Assembly: GCF_019711635.1 (NCBI RefSeq)
Contig: NZ_JAIGNT010000003.1
Location: forward strand, 62,001 to 126,000
DNA length: 64,000 nt
Direction of reading: 5' to 3'
Source of the DNA: Qipengyuania huizhouensis
Lineage (GTDB): Bacteria; Pseudomonadota; Alphaproteobacteria; Sphingomonadales; Sphingomonadaceae
The position numbers and the translations under genes are program-made. The notes beneath the pieces were generated by a model. The model did no database searches. It worked only from the letters and a program-made list of their open reading frames with translations, and had not been told where the DNA came from. Positions 55,161 through 64,000 of the stretch are shown in pieces (within the stretch, counting starts at the first letter, position 1; each line of letters starts with the position of its first letter).

Positions 55161-55645
55161 TGCGGATATTCCTTGCCCTTTCCATCGCGCTGGCGCTGCC
55201 CGGCTGTTCGCTGTCTCCCATGTATGCGGGCGGCAGCAACGGCGCGGTTGCGCAGAGCCTGGCGGCGGTCGACGTGCCGCCGATCCAGGGCAAGGCAGGC
55301 TGGCTGGTCCGCAATGCCCTGAACGAAAAGCTCGGCGCGGCGGGTGTCGCAGACTCCCGCTACAGGCTCGACGTTCGCCTCGACGATAGCCTAGCAGGTC
55401 TCGGCGTGCTGGCCGACGATACCATCAGCCGCGAACGCCGCACCCTGCGCGCGCGTTACCAATTGGTGGATGCTTCGACAGGCGAGATCCTGCTCGACGC
55501 GACCGAAGGCGCAGATGCCGGAATCGATGTCGTTTCCAGCGAATATGCGACCATCGCCGCAGAAAATACGGCGCTGGAGAACCTGACGAAGGAAATCGCC
55601 GACCGCATCGTTACCCGCGTCGCGTTGACGCTTCGGGACCGGTGA
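55160..55645 (+). CDS. lptE: LPS-assembly lipoprotein LptE
   Basis: A 161-aa outer-membrane lipoprotein that plugs the LptD barrel during lipopolysaccharide insertion. The lipobox is LPGCSLSPMYAGG. LptE-like segments are SRYRLDVRLDD, ERRTLRARYQLVDASTGEI and the C-terminal ENLTKEIADRIVTRVAL. It is coupled to leuS by a one-base overlap and to holA by four bases, the usual alphaproteobacterial order. Confidence 0.85.
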   Translation: MRIFLALSIALALPGCSLSPMYAGGSNGAVAQSLAAVDVPPIQGKAGWLVRNALNEKLGAAGVADSRYRLDVRLDDSLAGLGVLADDTISRERRTLRARYQLVDASTGEILLDATEGADAGIDVVSSEYATIAAENTALENLTKEIADRIVTRVALTLRDR

Positions 55646-56685
55646 AGCTCACCAGCCGCGATTTCGCCGCCAAGGCCCGGAATGCAGCGGAAAGCTGCAC
55701 GATATTCTTCTTCTGCGGACAGGACGAGGCAGGGGCAAGTGCCGCAGCGAACGACCTTGTCGCTATGCTCCCCGAACCCGGCGAGCGCGTCGAGATACCC
55801 GGTGCCGAACTTCGCGCCGATCCGGCGAAACTGGGCGATGAAGCACGTTCCACCTCGCTCTTTGGCGATAGCCGCCACATCTGGTCCCGCGTTGCAGGCG
55901 ACGAGGCACATGAAGCGCTGAAGACGCTCGTCGAAACGGGTGATACGGGCGCGGGCGCAGCTTGCCCGGTAATCGTCGTCGCCACTTCGGCCACCGACAA
56001 GTCGCGCACCGCGAAACTGCTCGAAAAGCGCAAGGATGCGCTTGTCGCGATGTTCTATCCGCCCGATCTGCGCTCGGTCACCCAAGTCGTCCGGGGGATG
56101 GGCGATACGGCGGGCGTGCGGCTGGATGGAGCGGTGGCGGAGCGAATTGCGCGCGGCGCCAATCTGGATGTGAGGCTGGCACAGAGCGAGGTGACCAAGC
56201 TTGCGACCTATCTCGATGCCAGCCCGCAAGCGCCCAAGCCCGCGAATATGGAACACCTCGATGCCGTCGGCGCGGCGAGCGAGGAGGAAGGCTTCGCCTC
56301 GCTGGTCAATGCGGTGATGGCGGGGCAAGGCGCGAAGGTAGCCACCGAAATCGCGCGGATGAAGCAGATCGGGCTCAACCCCGTCGGTACGCTGCTCGCG
56401 GTGGAACGGCGGGCGGCGCAGCTTGCCCGTATCTCTGCCGCGCTGGGCAATCGCCGTTACCAGGATCTCGACAAGGGGGAGAAAGCGCGGCTCGGCATCT
56501 TCTGGAAGGAAGAGCGCGACATAGCAGAGCAGGTCCAGCGCTGGCGCGGCCCCAAGCTCGACCGGCTGACGCTGCGTCTGACCGAACTGCACCGTGAACT
56601 GCTGACGAACAGCCAGTCTTCCGAATTGCTGCTTGCCCAGGGCCTGACCGGCATCGCACGCGTTGCCGGTGCGGGGCGGCGTTAG
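55642..56685 (+). CDS. holA: DNA polymerase III subunit delta
   Basis: A 347-aa clamp-loader subunit that opens the beta clamp. Segments FFCGQDEAGASAAANDLV, the SLFGDSRHIW-type strand and the helical C-terminal domain (ERRAAQLARISAALGNRRY) match HolA. Start is GTG 55642 overlapping the lptE stop. Its 3' end is only six bases from the convergent lptA. Confidence 0.88.
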   Translation: MKLTSRDFAAKARNAAESCTIFFFCGQDEAGASAAANDLVAMLPEPGERVEIPGAELRADPAKLGDEARSTSLFGDSRHIWSRVAGDEAHEALKTLVETGDTGAGAACPVIVVATSATDKSRTAKLLEKRKDALVAMFYPPDLRSVTQVVRGMGDTAGVRLDGAVAERIARGANLDVRLAQSEVTKLATYLDASPQAPKPANMEHLDAVGAASEEEGFASLVNAVMAGQGAKVATEIARMKQIGLNPVGTLLAVERRAAQLARISAALGNRRYQDLDKGEKARLGIFWKEERDIAEQVQRWRGPKLDRLTLRLTELHRELLTNSQSSELLLAQGLTGIARVAGAGRR

Positions 56686-56691
56686 CGCGGC

Positions 56692-57246
56692 CTAGTCCTG
56701 CGGGACGGAGAAGGTCCCGGTTACGCGACCGTTCGATGAAGTCGATCCGGTGCCGGTGACGCCCGAGGAACCGCTGGCCCGGCCGTCGACGCTCGACACG
56801 CCGCTGGCCAGGTCGATCACAAGCCGTCCTCCATTGAGCGTGTCACCGCCGCGATTGAGCCGCACATTGCCGGCCATAGTGATGATCCGGCGATTGAAAT
56901 CATAGACCGCTGTATCGCCCCGCGCGCGTTCGTTGCCGCGGGTGACGTTGACGCCGCCGGTCGCCATGATGCGCTGGATACTCAGGTTGCCCGTATCGGA
57001 ATAGTTCACGATGGTGCGCGCCGCATTGAGGTTCAGCCCCGCCTGCGTGATCTGGACGTTGCCCGACAGGACCACGCGGTTCTGCCGGTCCTGCAATTCG
57101 ATCCGGTCGGCGGCGTAGGATACGGGCGCGTTCGAATTATGCCCCGCAATCGCCTGCGCGGACAGCTGCATTCCGGCAAGCGCCGCGAGCGTCAGTGCGA
57201 AGCCTGCAGCCGCGCTCTTGGCCATGGTGGGCAAATGACTCTTCAT
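56692..57246 (-). CDS. lptA: LPS-transport periplasmic protein LptA
   Basis: A 184-aa exported protein of the OstA/LptA fold, bridging LPS across the periplasm. A signal-like N-terminus (AAAGFALTLAALAGMQLSAQA) precedes the beta-jellyroll: DRIELQDRQNRVVLSGNVQI, GDTAVYDFNRRIITMAGNV and LNGGRLVIDL. The C-terminal tail is Ser/Gly-rich. Its start shares one base with the lptC stop. Confidence 0.85.
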   Translation of the reverse strand: MKSHLPTMAKSAAAGFALTLAALAGMQLSAQAIAGHNSNAPVSYAADRIELQDRQNRVVLSGNVQITQAGLNLNAARTIVNYSDTGNLSIQRIMATGGVNVTRGNERARGDTAVYDFNRRIITMAGNVRLNRGGDTLNGGRLVIDLASGVSSVDGRASGSSGVTGTGSTSSNGRVTGTFSVPQD

Positions 57247-57914
57247 CAGGGCATCCTTAGCTTTCCGGGCTCCATACGCAGCCGCGCATTCCCCGAAAGG
57301 GTTATCCGGCGTTCGGCCAGATCTGCATCGAGCCGGTTGGCGCTGAATGTGCCTGCGGGAACTGCTCCCTCGACTCCGCCCGCTCCTTCCAGCGTCTTGT
57401 TGTTGAGGTCGAGCGAGACCCCGCTGGCGCGCATGCGGTAACCGTCGGCAGCCACCATGCGCATGGTCCCGTTCACGGCGACCACTTCTTCATTGATGTC
57501 ATACTGCCCGCCGGGGGCCTCGACCCGCGCGGGTCCCTCGGCCAGCAACATCCGTGCGACGAGCTCGTCCATCCGCACGATCCCCTCGATACTCGATCGC
57601 TGGACCGCTTCTCCGGCGGTCAGCGAAAATGGCCGGCCTTGCGCATCCTGCCCGCGGTAGAGCGCATTGTCGACGCGCAGCCGTTCCTGGATGACCGCCA
57701 CTTCGTTGCGATCGAGCAGGAAGCTGATCTCTCCGCGCGGGGAAAGCGGCGTGATGATCATCAGCGCGGCAAGTACGCCGACGCCCATCGGCAGGGCCCG
57801 GACGAGGAAGCTGACCAGCCGGTCGTGGCTTCCGCCGGGCGCGGCGAAATGCTGGCGGCGCGAGCGCAATTGCTTCGCCTCCTGCGTTTCGATCCTGCGC
57901 TTGCGGAATACCAT
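57246..57914 (-). CDS. lptC: LPS-export protein LptC
   Basis: A 222-aa inner-membrane-anchored protein. One TM segment (ALPMGVGVLAALMIITPLS) near residues 40-58 is followed by the periplasmic LptC beta fold (GRPFSLTAGEAVQRS, GQYDINEEVVAVNGTMRMV, FSANRLDADLAERRITLSG). Lies between rnd and lptA on the same strand. lptB, which often follows lptA in alphaproteobacteria, is absent here. Confidence 0.85.
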   Translation of the reverse strand: MVFRKRRIETQEAKQLRSRRQHFAAPGGSHDRLVSFLVRALPMGVGVLAALMIITPLSPRGEISFLLDRNEVAVIQERLRVDNALYRGQDAQGRPFSLTAGEAVQRSSIEGIVRMDELVARMLLAEGPARVEAPGGQYDINEEVVAVNGTMRMVAADGYRMRASGVSLDLNNKTLEGAGGVEGAVPAGTFSANRLDADLAERRITLSGNARLRMEPGKLRMP

Positions 57915-57933
57915 GCCGGCTTACCTGCTCCCC

Positions 57934-58557
57934 TCAGGCTGACGCGTGGCTGAAGATATCGTGATCCTGCCAGCCGAGAATATCGAGATGCGCCCGGGCG
58001 GGAAGGAAATCGAAACAGGCCTGCGCCAGTTCCATCCGGCCTTCGCGTTCGAGACGGCGGTCGAGTTCTTCCTTCATCCGGTGGAGGAAGCGCACGTCGG
58101 AGGCTGCGTAATCGCGCTGCGCCTCGTTCAGTTCGGGGCCGCCCCAGTCCGAGCTTTGCTGGACCTTGGACATGCTTTCGCCGAGCAATTCCTCGACCAG
58201 GTTCTTGAGGCCGTGCCGGTCGGTATAGGTGCGGACCAGCTTGCTGGCGATCTTGGTGCAATAGCAAGGCGCCGCCGTGACGCCGAGGTAATATTCGATC
58301 GCCGCAAGGTCGAAACGCGCGAAATGGAACAGCTTCACACGCTCCGGATCGGCGAGGACCGCCTTGAGATTGGGCGCGTCGTAATCGCTTTCAGGGCCGA
58401 AGCGGACGAGATGTTCGTCACCCTTGCCATCGCTGATCTGCACCAGGCACAGCCGGTCGCGGATGGTGACGAGGCCCATGGTCTCGGTATCGACGGCCAC
58501 CGGGCCATCGGCGAGCACGCCTGCGGGAAGGTCTTCTTCGTGGAAATGAACTGCCAT
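57934..58557 (-). CDS. rnd: Ribonuclease D-type 3'-5' exonuclease
   Basis: A 207-aa DEDD exonuclease. Exo I is VAVDTETMGL, Exo II is LFHFARFDLAAIEYYLG and Exo III is YAASDVRFLHRM. It lacks the HRDC domains of longer RNase D proteins, as is common for the lptC-linked alphaproteobacterial form. ATG 58557 is used; longer frames are not family-like. Upstream and divergent is ung. Confidence 0.88.
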   Translation of the reverse strand: MAVHFHEEDLPAGVLADGPVAVDTETMGLVTIRDRLCLVQISDGKGDEHLVRFGPESDYDAPNLKAVLADPERVKLFHFARFDLAAIEYYLGVTAAPCYCTKIASKLVRTYTDRHGLKNLVEELLGESMSKVQQSSDWGGPELNEAQRDYAASDVRFLHRMKEELDRRLEREGRMELAQACFDFLPARAHLDILGWQDHDIFSHASA

Positions 58558-58636
58558 GCCCTGCGCCTTAGATGCATTGGGGATTGTAGGAAAGGGCGGA
58601 CTGGCCCCCTGCGACAAGGGCGGGCAGAATGGGCTG

Positions 58637-59317
58637 ATGAGTGACAGCGTACCCGAAAGCTGGAAGCCGGTTCTGGACCCCGTGCTGGAGGCCGAAGAAG
58701 CGCGCCGGCTGGGCGGCTGGCTGCGCGCGGAGGAAGGGGCCGGCAAGATCGTCTATCCGCCGCGCGGTTGCCGGCTGAAGGCGCTCGAACTGACCCCGCT
58801 CGACAAGGTCAAGGTCGTGATCCTCGGGCAGGATCCCTACCACGGTCCGGGACAGGCGATGGGCCTCAGCTTCTCCGTCCCACAGGGCGTGCGTCCGCCG
58901 CCGAGCCTGGCGAATATCTACAAGGAACTGGAATCCGATTGCGGCATCGCCCGTCCTAGGGATGGCGATCTTACGAATTGGGCCATGCAGGGCGTGCTGC
59001 TGCTCAACAACACGCTGACGGTCGAGGCGGGGCGGGCCGGCAGCCATGCGGGCCGCGGCTGGGACGCGGTAACCGATGCCTGCATCGCGGCAGTGGCGGA
59101 CCGGCCCGTTCCCTCTGTCTTCATCCTCTGGGGAAGCCACGCACAGGCGAAGGCGAAACGGATACCGAAGCTTCGCAGCGGGCCGCATCTCGTCATCGAA
59201 AGCCCGCATCCGAGCCCGCTGTCGGCCCATCGCGGCTTCTTCGGTTCAAGACCTTTCAGCCGGACCAATGCTTTCCTGGAAGAACAGGGGCGCGGGGCGG
59301 TGGACTGGAAACTCTAG
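58637..59317 (+). CDS. ung: Uracil-DNA glycosylase, family 1
   Basis: A 226-aa repair enzyme removing uracil from DNA. Signatures: VILGQDPYHGPGQAMGLSF (catalytic Asp), VLLLNNTLTVEAG and the leucine loop ESPHPSPLSAHRGFFGSRPF. ATG 58637 is the family-like start (MSDSVPESWKPVL). It is followed by a separate small gene after 86 bases. Confidence 0.93.
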   Translation: MSDSVPESWKPVLDPVLEAEEARRLGGWLRAEEGAGKIVYPPRGCRLKALELTPLDKVKVVILGQDPYHGPGQAMGLSFSVPQGVRPPPSLANIYKELESDCGIARPRDGDLTNWAMQGVLLLNNTLTVEAGRAGSHAGRGWDAVTDACIAAVADRPVPSVFILWGSHAQAKAKRIPKLRSGPHLVIESPHPSPLSAHRGFFGSRPFSRTNAFLEEQGRGAVDWKL

Positions 59318-59403
59318 CTTCCAAGCCGGGTGACGGCTGCCGGGAAATACGACTGCGAACGTTTCCAGTTGCATTTGACCGCAGGATCGGCATTTTTGTT
59401 GCA

Positions 59404-59724
59404 ATGCAGCATGAAACCAACTTCCAAACCACGCAGGCCGTCGTCGGGCAGGCGATGCACGAACGGCTGATGATCCGCGCGATCTACAATGCCGCCGAAC
59501 TGACGCTCGCGCCGCACCAGATCGTCCTGCGCAACGATGCGCTCTACCTGGGGGCGGTGAACCCGAAGAAGAACCGCCGCGTCGACGAGGATCCGAGCCT
59601 CGGCTATTTCAAGCTCGACGGCCTGTCCGACCTCGCGCTGACCGACGAGCGGTTCGAGCCGCTTCCGGCGGAAGCCTGCGGGCCTGCGCGCGAAGGCGAT
59701 CAGGTCATCGTCGCACTCGACTGA
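59404..59724 (+). CDS. Protein of unknown function, 106 aa
   Basis: A 106-aa soluble-looking protein beginning MQHETNFQTTQAVVGQAM, with a helical N-terminus (HERLMIRAIYNAAELTLA) and strands (HQIVLRNDALYLGAVN), ending in GDQVIVALD. The VNPKKNRRVDEDPSLGYFKLD core looks conserved-protein-like, and codon use matches neighbours. No family or function is recognised. It ends 12 bases from convergent gltD. Confidence 0.65.
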   Translation: MQHETNFQTTQAVVGQAMHERLMIRAIYNAAELTLAPHQIVLRNDALYLGAVNPKKNRRVDEDPSLGYFKLDGLSDLALTDERFEPLPAEACGPAREGDQVIVALD

Positions 59725-59736
59725 CCGGGCGCCGTC

Positions 59737-61173
59737 CTACCTTGGCAGTTCGCTGACGCCCATCAGCGCTTCGTCCACTGCGCGGGCGCACTGGCGGCCT
59801 TCGCGGATGGCCCAGACCACAAGGCTCTGCCCGCGCCGCATGTCGCCGCAGGCGAAGACATGCGGTTCGCTGGTGGCATAGCGGCTGGTGTCGGCTTTTA
59901 CATTGCCGCGCTCATCCAGCTCCACGCCTGCCCGGTCGAGCAGCCCGCGGCGCTTGGGGCCGGTAAAGCCCATGGCGAGGAGGATGAGATCGGCCTTGAG
60001 CGTGAACTCGCTTCCCTCGACCTCGACCATCCGGCCGTCCTTCCACTCCACCCGCACGCATTCGAGCCCGGCGACATCGCCGCCGTCTTCGACCACGCGC
60101 TTGGTCAGCACGGCCCAGTCGCGCTCGACGCCTTCCTCGTGGCTGGAGGAAGTGCGCAGCTTCAGCGGCCAGTCGGGCCAGGTCAGCGCCTTGTCTTCCT
60201 TCTCTGGCGGCTTGGGCATGATTTCGAGCTGGGTGACGCTGGCCGCGCCCTGCCGGTTGCTCGTGCCCACGCAGTCGCTGCCGGTGTCACCGCCGCCGAT
60301 CACGATCACGTGCTTGCCGGTCGCAGTGAGTGAACCGCGCGGGGCGGCGCGCACTTCGTCGTCGCCCGCATTGCGCTTGTTCTGCTGGGTCAGGAATTCC
60401 ATCGCGAAACGCACGCCGGGAAGCTCCGCGCCCGGAATGTCGAGCATGCGCGCTTCTTCCGCACCGCCCGCCAGCACGATGGCATCGAAATTCTCCTGCA
60501 GCGCGGTGAAGCTGACTTCCACGCCCACTTCGCTGGAGGTGCGGAACTGCACACCCTCGGCTTCCATCTGCACCGCGCGGCGGTTGATGAGATGCTTTTC
60601 CATCTTGAAGTCGGGAATGCCGTAACGAAGCAATCCGCCGATCCGGTCGGATTTTTCGAACACCGTCACGGCATGGCCCGCGCGCGCCAGTTGCTGTGCG
60701 GCGGCGAGGCCGGCGGGGCCGCTGCCGATCACCGCGACCGACTTGCCGGTCTGCTTTTCCGGCACTTCGGGCTTGACCCAGCCTTCGCGAAAACCGCGGT
60801 CGATGATCGCGCATTCGATGCTTTTGATCGTCACCGGCGCATCGACGATGTTGAGCGTGCAGGCCGCCTCGCAAGGTGCGGGGCAGATGCGGCCGGTGAA
60901 TTCGGGGAAATTGTTGGTCGAGTGGAGAACCTCGAGCGCATTCTTCCAGTCGTCTTCATAGACCAGGTGGTTCCAGTCCGGGATGATGTTGTTCACCGGA
61001 CAGCCGTTGTGGCAGTAGGGAATGCCGCAGTTCATGCAGCGCGCGGCCTGCTTCTTCAGCACGTCGTCGCCCTGCGGAAGGACGAATTCCTTATAGGTCT
61101 TCAGCCGCTCTTCCGGTGCGACGTAAGAGCGCTCCTCGCGCTCATATTCGAGAAAGCCGGTTTCCTTGCCCAT
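59737..61173 (-). CDS. gltD: Glutamate synthase, small (beta) subunit
   Basis: A 478-aa flavoprotein that feeds NADPH electrons to GltB. The N-terminal Fe-S segment has [14 protein letters not shown] and [10 protein letters not shown]. The FAD site is [16 protein letters not shown], and the NADPH site is [11 protein letters not shown]. The C-terminal FAD motif is [22 protein letters not shown] 61173 fits the family N-terminus ([13 protein letters not shown]). It follows gltB on the same strand after 139 bases. Confidence 0.94.
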   Translation of the reverse strand: MGKETGFLEYEREERSYVAPEERLKTYKEFVLPQGDDVLKKQAARCMNCGIPYCHNGCPVNNIIPDWNHLVYEDDWKNALEVLHSTNNFPEFTGRICPAPCEAACTLNIVDAPVTIKSIECAIIDRGFREGWVKPEVPEKQTGKSVAVIGSGPAGLAAAQQLARAGHAVTVFEKSDRIGGLLRYGIPDFKMEKHLINRRAVQMEAEGVQFRTSSEVGVEVSFTALQENFDAIVLAGGAEEARMLDIPGAELPGVRFAMEFLTQQNKRNAGDDEVRAAPRGSLTATGKHVIVIGGGDTGSDCVGTSNRQGAASVTQLEIMPKPPEKEDKALTWPDWPLKLRTSSSHEEGVERDWAVLTKRVVEDGGDVAGLECVRVEWKDGRMVEVEGSEFTLKADLILLAMGFTGPKRRGLLDRAGVELDERGNVKADTSRYATSEPHVFACGDMRRGQSLVVWAIREGRQCARAVDEALMGVSELPR

Positions 61174-61204
61174 CAGCTTGCCACCAAGTCCAAAGTCAAA
61201 ATTT

Positions 61205-61298
61205 CCGTTCGTGCTGAGCTTGTCGAAGCACCGCATTTTCTTTTGAGCGCAGCGCCGGGAAAGAAGGACGGCCCTTCGACAAGCTCAGGGCGAACGGG
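61205..61298. repeat. Inverted pair of a short dispersed-type repeat between gltB and gltD
   Basis: The left arm reads CCGTTCGTGCTGAGCTTGTC and on to GAAG (61205-61228). The right arm (61273-61297) is its near reverse complement, containing CCTTCGACAAGCTCAGG and CGAACGG. About 45 bases separate them. The CTTCGACAAGCTCAG core is familiar from intergenic REP-like repeats in sphingomonads and other proteobacteria. Confidence 0.6.
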
Positions 61299-61312
61299 AT
61301 GGAGGAGGCAGC

Positions 61313-64000
61313 TCATTCCGCAGCCTCCATCGCCGCTTCCTCACGCTCGGCCTCGAGCAGCTTGAGCGCGCGCGCATAATCGCGCGGCATGACCTTGCGG
61401 AAGTTCTTCAGTTCGTTCGTCCAGTTGTCCAGCAGCGCCTTCGCCCGCGCCGATCCGGTGTGAAGTAGATGGCGTTCCACCAGCAGCTTGAGCCGTTCGG
61501 CATCGTGGTAGAGCGGATCGCCCATGCCGGGATTGTCGACGCTGACGGCGCGCTGCTGCGGCTTGCCCCAGCTTTTCTCCGCGCCTTCCCCGTCGCCCGG
61601 TTTCACGTCCAGCACATCGACCTGCGCGTGGTTGACGAGGCGGGTGAACTCGCCGTCCGGATCATAGACATAGGCGATGCCGCCGCTCATGCCTGCGCCG
61701 AAGTTGCGGCCCGTCTTGCCGAGCACGCAGACCACGCCGCCGGTCATGTATTCGCACGGATGGTCGCCCGTGCCTTCGACCACGGCGACCGCGCCCGAAT
61801 TGCGCACGGCAAAGCGTTCGCCCGCCACACCGGCGAAATAGGCTTCGCCCGCAATCGCGCCGTAGAGCACCGTGTTGCCGACGATGATGTTCTCGGTCGG
61901 CTCGCGCGGCACACCCTGCGGCGGCTTCACCGCGATGCGCCCGCCTGAAAGGCCCTTGCCGGCATAGTCGTTGGCATCGCCGGTCAGGCTCATGGTCACG
62001 CCGTGGGCGAGCCATGCACCGAAGCTTTGTCCGGCCACTCCGGTCAGGTCGATCCGGATCGTGTCCTGCGGCAGGCCGTGATGGCCATAAGCCTCTGCAA
62101 TCCGGCCCGACAGCATGGTGCCGACCGTGCGGTTCACATTGCGGATGGTGCGGGTAATCTGGACCGCCTGACCGCTTTCGATGGCGGGCTTGCAGGCCTC
62201 GATCAGTTCGACGTCCATCGCCGCGGCAAGGCCGTGGTCCTGGTTCTCTGTGTGATGGAGCGACCGGCCCTCTTCGACCGGCACGGCGTGCAGGATGCGC
62301 GTCAGGTCGATGCCATGCGCCTTCCAGTGACGCCGCACGCGGCGCATGTCGATCTTGTCGACGCGGCCGACCATCTCTTCCACCGTACGGAAGCCCATCT
62401 CGGCCATGATCTGGCGCAGCTCTTCAGCGACGAAGAAGAAATAGTTGATCACGTGTTCGGGCGTGCCGGTGAAGCGCTTGCGCAGCACCGGGTCCTGCGT
62501 CGCCACGCCGACCGGACAGGTATTGAGGTGGCATTTGCGCATCATGATGCAGCCCGCGGCGATCAGCGGGGCGGTGGCAAAACCGAATTCGTCCGCGCCC
62601 AGCAAGGCGCCGATGGCGACATCGCGCCCGGTGCGCAGCCCGCCGTCGACCTGCACTGCGATGCGGCTGCGCAGATCGTTGAGCAACAAGGTCTGCTGCG
62701 TCTCGGCAAGGCCTATTTCCCACGGGGATCCGGCATGGGTAAGGCTGGTCAGCGGGCTTGCGCCCGTGCCGCCTTCATAGCCCGAGATGGTCAGATGGTC
62801 GGCCTTGGATTTGGACACGCCTGCAGCCACCGTGCCCACGCCCACTTCGCTGACCAGCTTCACGGAAATGCGGGCCTCAGGCTGGACGTTCTTGAGGTCG
62901 TGGATCAGCTGCGCCAGATCCTCGATCGAATAGATGTCATGGTGCGGCGGGGGCGAGATCAGGCCCACGCCCGGGGTCGAATGGCGCACCTTGCCGATCC
63001 GCTTGTCGACCTTGTGGCCGGGCAGTTGGCCGCCTTCGCCGGGCTTCGCGCCCTGCGCCATCTTGATCTGGATATCGTCCGAATTGACGAGATATTCGGT
63101 GGTCACGCCGAAGCGCCCGCTGGCCACCTGCTTGATCCGGCTGCGCATCGAATCGCCGTTTTCCAGCGGGCGGAAACGCTCGGGCTCCTCGCCGCCTTCG
63201 CCCGTGTTCGAACGACCGCCCATGCGGTTCATCGCGATCGCCAGCGTGGAATGTGCCTCGTGGCTGATCGAACCGAAGCTCATCGCACCGGTGCTGAAGC
63301 GCTTGACGATTTCGGCAGCGGGTTCGACTTCCGATATGTCGAGCGGGCGTTCGGCCTTCTTCAGTTCCATCAGGCCGCGAATGGTCAGCAGGCGTTCGGA
63401 CTGCTCGTTGATCGAGGCTGCGAATTCCGCGTAATTCTTGGGATCGCTGCCCCGCACCGCGTGCTGGAGGTTAGCAATATTCTGCGGCGTCCAGGCATGG
63501 TCCTCGCCGCGGATGCGGTACTGGTAGATGCCGCCCACATCGAGCATGCCCTTATAGAGCGGGCTGTCGCCGAATGCCTGCGCGTGGCGGCGCACGGTCT
63601 CTTCCGCCACTTCCTTCAGGCCGATGCCTTCGATGGTGGTCGCGGTGCCGGCGAAATAGGCGTCGACGAACTCGCTCGACAGGCCGACCGCGTCGAAGAT
63701 CTGTGCGCCGCAATAGGACTGGTAGGTCGATATGCCCATCTTGGACATGACCTTGAGGATGCCCTTGCCGACCGCCTTGACGAAATTCTTCTGCACCGTG
63801 TCGGGATCGAGATCGGGCATCTTGCGGCTACGCAAATCCTCCAGCGTCTCGAAGGCGAGATAGGGGTTGATCCCTTCCGCGCCGTAACCCGCCAGCGCAC
63901 AGAAATGGTGCACTTCGCGCGCCTCGCCGGTTTCGATGACCAGCCCGGTCTGCATCCGCAGGCCCTGCCGCACCAGCTGGTGATGGACCGCCGCCGTTGC
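61313..64000 (-). CDS. gltB: Glutamate synthase, large (alpha) subunit, partial (window cuts the 5' part)
   Basis: The last 895 codons of GltB; the N-terminal glutaminase domain lies beyond the window edge. The frame is open to base 64000 ([11 protein letters not shown]). The visible part has the FMN/synthase domain ([36 protein letters not shown]), [17 protein letters not shown], the 3Fe-4S cysteines in [14 protein letters not shown] and the C-terminal beta-helix ([14 protein letters not shown]). It makes glutamate from glutamine and 2-oxoglutarate together with GltD. Confidence 0.95.
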   Translation of the reverse strand, partial: ATAAVHHQLVRQGLRMQTGLVIETGEAREVHHFCALAGYGAEGINPYLAFETLEDLRSRKMPDLDPDTVQKNFVKAVGKGILKVMSKMGISTYQSYCGAQIFDAVGLSSEFVDAYFAGTATTIEGIGLKEVAEETVRRHAQAFGDSPLYKGMLDVGGIYQYRIRGEDHAWTPQNIANLQHAVRGSDPKNYAEFAASINEQSERLLTIRGLMELKKAERPLDISEVEPAAEIVKRFSTGAMSFGSISHEAHSTLAIAMNRMGGRSNTGEGGEEPERFRPLENGDSMRSRIKQVASGRFGVTTEYLVNSDDIQIKMAQGAKPGEGGQLPGHKVDKRIGKVRHSTPGVGLISPPPHHDIYSIEDLAQLIHDLKNVQPEARISVKLVSEVGVGTVAAGVSKSKADHLTISGYEGGTGASPLTSLTHAGSPWEIGLAETQQTLLLNDLRSRIAVQVDGGLRTGRDVAIGALLGADEFGFATAPLIAAGCIMMRKCHLNTCPVGVATQDPVLRKRFTGTPEHVINYFFFVAEELRQIMAEMGFRTVEEMVGRVDKIDMRRVRRHWKAHGIDLTRILHAVPVEEGRSLHHTENQDHGLAAAMDVELIEACKPAIESGQAVQITRTIRNVNRTVGTMLSGRIAEAYGHHGLPQDTIRIDLTGVAGQSFGAWLAHGVTMSLTGDANDYAGKGLSGGRIAVKPPQGVPREPTENIIVGNTVLYGAIAGEAYFAGVAGERFAVRNSGAVAVVEGTGDHPCEYMTGGVVCVLGKTGRNFGAGMSGGIAYVYDPDGEFTRLVNHAQVDVLDVKPGDGEGAEKSWGKPQQRAVSVDNPGMGDPLYHDAERLKLLVERHLLHTGSARAKALLDNWTNELKNFRKVMPRDYARALKLLEAEREEAAMEAAE

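Overview
The window is high-GC, gene-dense chromosomal DNA from an alphaproteobacterium, most likely Sphingomonadales close to Erythrobacteraceae (Erythrobacter, Qipengyuania, Altererythrobacter and relatives). This placement is inferred from the large 180-kDa-type NAD-glutamate dehydrogenase, a CYP153-like P450, the DUF3576 lipoprotein upstream of leuS, the rnd-lptC-lptA order and the overall base composition. No database search was possible.

Layout. 0.1-1.1 kb: a small GntR regulator, ihfB and tRNA-Leu(UAA). 1.1-5.1 kb: an ECF sigma factor and anti-sigma factor, with three flanking genes for exported proteins (a PRC-barrel-like protein, an S8 protease and a 114-aa protein). All three carry the same promoter motif, GGATTAA-N15-CGTTT, so this looks like a compact local ECF regulon. 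5.2-10.6 kb: a beta-barrel protein gene of lower GC, then an iron-uptake operon (TonB receptor, membrane protein, PepSY protein) with a Fur-like box and a broken divergent small gene. 10.6-17.2 kb: msrB, a CYP153-like P450, a Nat-type ABC exporter, queG and a ferredoxin-reductase-like flavoprotein. 17.2-27.9 kb: NAD-glutamate dehydrogenase, a five-gene run (YjgN-M48 protease-hydrolase-TPR-LLM oxidoreductase) and a three-gene membrane/XRE module with upstream repeats. 28-33.9 kb: a PhoD phosphatase, then thrS preceded by a 23-codon leader peptide with seven consecutive Thr codons and mutually exclusive hairpins, then a TauE-type permease and agmatine deiminase. 34-37.2 kb: an MmeI-like fused restriction-modification gene broken by a one-base frameshift, followed by a 21-bp repeat array. 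37.3-45.6 kb: acyl-CoA ligase, M23 peptidase, the glnE-bcp-DUF455 operon and an M28 peptidase. 45.6-52 kb: galU, murA, small and regulatory proteins, and a PhaB-like reductase. 52-59.7 kb: DUF3576-leuS-lptE-holA converging on rnd-lptC-lptA, then ung. 59.7-64 kb: gltD and the 3' part of gltB, cut by the window edge.

Functional themes. Nitrogen flow is well represented (NAD-GDH, GltBD, GlnE, agmatine deiminase). Envelope assembly is covered by MurA, GalU, LptA/C/E and the M23 peptidase. The CYP153-like P450, ferredoxin reductase and acyl-CoA ligase would suit alkane or fatty-acid use. The most unusual items are the ECF promoter triplet, the thrS attenuator, the 21-bp repeat array, and two genes each interrupted by a single missing base.
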